DNA of 6,586 nucleotides, from assembly GCA_028287205.1 (NCBI GenBank), contig JAQBQC010000128.1:1-6586 (forward strand), given 5' to 3'. Source of the stretch: Gemmatimonadota bacterium (GTDB taxonomy: Bacteria > Gemmatimonadota > Gemmatimonadetes > Gemmatimonadales > Gemmatimonadaceae). The notes below the pieces were generated by a model. That model saw only the letters and a list, made by a program, of their open reading frames with translations. It did not search any database and had not been told where the DNA came from. This document shows positions 5,434 to 6,586 of the stretch, piece after piece. Made by a program: the position numbers and the translations under genes. The stretch's first letter is position 1. Every line of letters starts with the position of its first letter.

Positions 5434-6586
5434 ATGCAGCACGCCATGCGCCGCCTGTCGCTCCTCGTCGTCGCCACGATCGCGCTCGCGCCGGCGCGAG
5501 GCCCAGCCCAGAGCACCACGGCAGCAACGGCCGCGACGACGTCGCCCATTTCAGCTGCCGATCTGCGCACTCGCCTCTACCTCATCGCCGCCGACTCCAT
5601 GCGGGGCCGGCTCGCCGGCTCGGCCAGCGACTCGCTGGCGACGGCGTACATCGCCTCGGAGCTCGCACGGGTCGGACTCGCTCCCGCCGGTGAGAATGGT
5701 GGGTGGTACCAGACCGTGCACCTTCACGATCGCAGCGGCCGCGAGCCGCCGATCCCCGCGCGCAACGTGATCGGTGTTTTGCGCGGCAGCGATCCGGTGC
5801 TCCGGAACCAGTACGTGGTGCTCAGCGCCCACAACGATCACGTGGGCGTGGCGAGACGCGCCGTCGATCACGACTCGCTGCGCGTGACGAACTTCGCGGC
5901 AGCCATGCGCAAGCGTGGGACGCCGGCCGCAGCATCGCAGGCCTGGGCGACGCATGCGCTCGACTCTCTGCGTGCGCAGCGCGCGCCACGCGCTGACTCG
6001 ATCTTCAACGGCGCCGACGACGATGGGTCGGGCACGGTGGCGCTGCTCGAGATCGCGGAGGCGATGGCCGCGTCGCCCGTGAAGCCGAAGCGGTCGATCC
6101 TCTTCATCTCGCACACGGCGGAGGAAGAGGGGCTATTGGGCTCCGCGTGGTTCACCGATCATCCGACCGTGCCGCTCGATTCGCTGGTGGCGGAGCTGGA
6201 CATGGACATGATCGGTCGCGGGAGCCCGGCTGACGTCGCGAACGGCGGCCCAGCGTATCTCGAGCTGATCGGCACGCGCCGGCTGTCGACCGAGCTGGGC
6301 GACGTGGCCGAGCGCGTGAATGCGAAGGAGCCGGTTCCGTTCAGGTTCAACTATGCGTTCGACGCGCCGGGCGACAGGGAGCAATACTACTGTCGGGCTG
6401 ACCATTATTCATATGCGCGCTACGGTATTCCGTCCATCAACTTCTCTCGCGGCGATCACCCGGATTATCACGAGGTGACGGACGAGCCGCAGTACATCGA
6501 CTACGATGCCCTGGCGCGTGTGACCACCTACGTGCGCGATCTCGCGCTGACGCTCGCGAACCTCGATCACCGGGTGGCGATCGACA
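5434..6586 (+). CDS. Secreted M28-family zinc metallopeptidase (3' partial)
   Basis: 384 residues are visible before the window ends, with no stop. A signal peptide starts at residue 1 or at Met5 (MRRLSLLVVATIALAPARGPAQS) with a likely cut near Ala25-Gln26, so the enzyme is exported. The domain carries the M28 two-zinc set, assigned by motif alignment with Streptomyces griseus aminopeptidase: His133 and Asp135 (SAHNDH), Asp196 (GADDDGSG), Glu230 and Glu231 (AEEEGLLGS, base plus ligand), Asp258 (DMIGR) and His346 (DYHEVTD). An aminopeptidase or related exopeptidase acting outside the cytoplasm is likely; the substrate is unknown. A long Ala/Arg-rich segment (about 140-188) separates His133 from Asp196. 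The ATG at 5434 lacks a ribosome site, and ATG 5446 in the same frame is an alternative. The core domain is nearly complete at the window end, so little may be missing unless another domain follows. Confidence 0.93.
   Translation, partial: MQHAMRRLSLLVVATIALAPARGPAQSTTAATAATTSPISAADLRTRLYLIAADSMRGRLAGSASDSLATAYIASELARVGLAPAGENGGWYQTVHLHDRSGREPPIPARNVIGVLRGSDPVLRNQYVVLSAHNDHVGVARRAVDHDSLRVTNFAAAMRKRGTPAAASQAWATHALDSLRAQRAPRADSIFNGADDDGSGTVALLEIAEAMAASPVKPKRSILFISHTAEEEGLLGSAWFTDHPTVPLDSLVAELDMDMIGRGSPADVANGGPAYLELIGTRRLSTELGDVAERVNAKEPVPFRFNYAFDAPGDREQYYCRADHYSYARYGIPSINFSRGDHPDYHEVTDEPQYIDYDALARVTTYVRDLALTLANLDHRVAID

Noticed and set aside
4768..5442. 224-residue open frame on the minus strand
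   Set aside because: It is antisense to the end of the sigma gene and the DUF983 gene, and no family is recognised.

Overview
This is an ordinary-looking chromosomal segment of a GC-rich, FCB-type bacterium. My best guess is Gemmatimonadota, inferred from protein character and not proven. The main clue is a very short, primary-type sigma factor that lacks region 1.1, the form I associate with the FCB group. The signal peptidase and M28 peptidase also look like Gemmatimonadota proteins. I found no tRNA, rRNA, CRISPR array, insertion sequence or phage gene.

All six supported genes, plus one further gene cut by the window edge, lie on the + strand. The order is: the C-terminal part of a sigma-54-dependent (NtrC/NtrX-type) activator (1-978, 5' end missing); a small unrecognised three-helix membrane protein 9 bases later (988-1431); an NAD-type aldehyde dehydrogenase (1463-2971); a structured intergenic region with a terminator-like hairpin and two inverted repeats (2972-3127); type I signal peptidase lepB (3128-3901); a short RpoD-like sigma factor (3981-4838); a DUF983-type zinc-ribbon membrane protein (4915-5370); and a secreted M28 zinc metallopeptidase (5434 to the window end, 3' end missing).

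Functionally this is a mix of transcription control (activator, sigma factor), protein export (signal peptidase and one probable client, the secreted peptidase) and central or scavenging metabolism (aldehyde dehydrogenase). The activator and small membrane protein are probably co-transcribed. The aldehyde dehydrogenase probably forms its own unit, bounded by a promoter-like motif at its start codon and a hairpin after its stop. The remaining genes are separated by 62-79 bases and may or may not be one transcript.

I see no clear undescribed multi-gene system. The points most worth checking are two genes that lack a Shine-Dalgarno and have -10-like hexamers abutting the start codon (possible leaderless transcripts), a Gly-to-Arg change in a conserved signal peptidase motif, a long insertion in the M28 active-site region, short inverted repeats in the gaps, and the unrecognised membrane protein.
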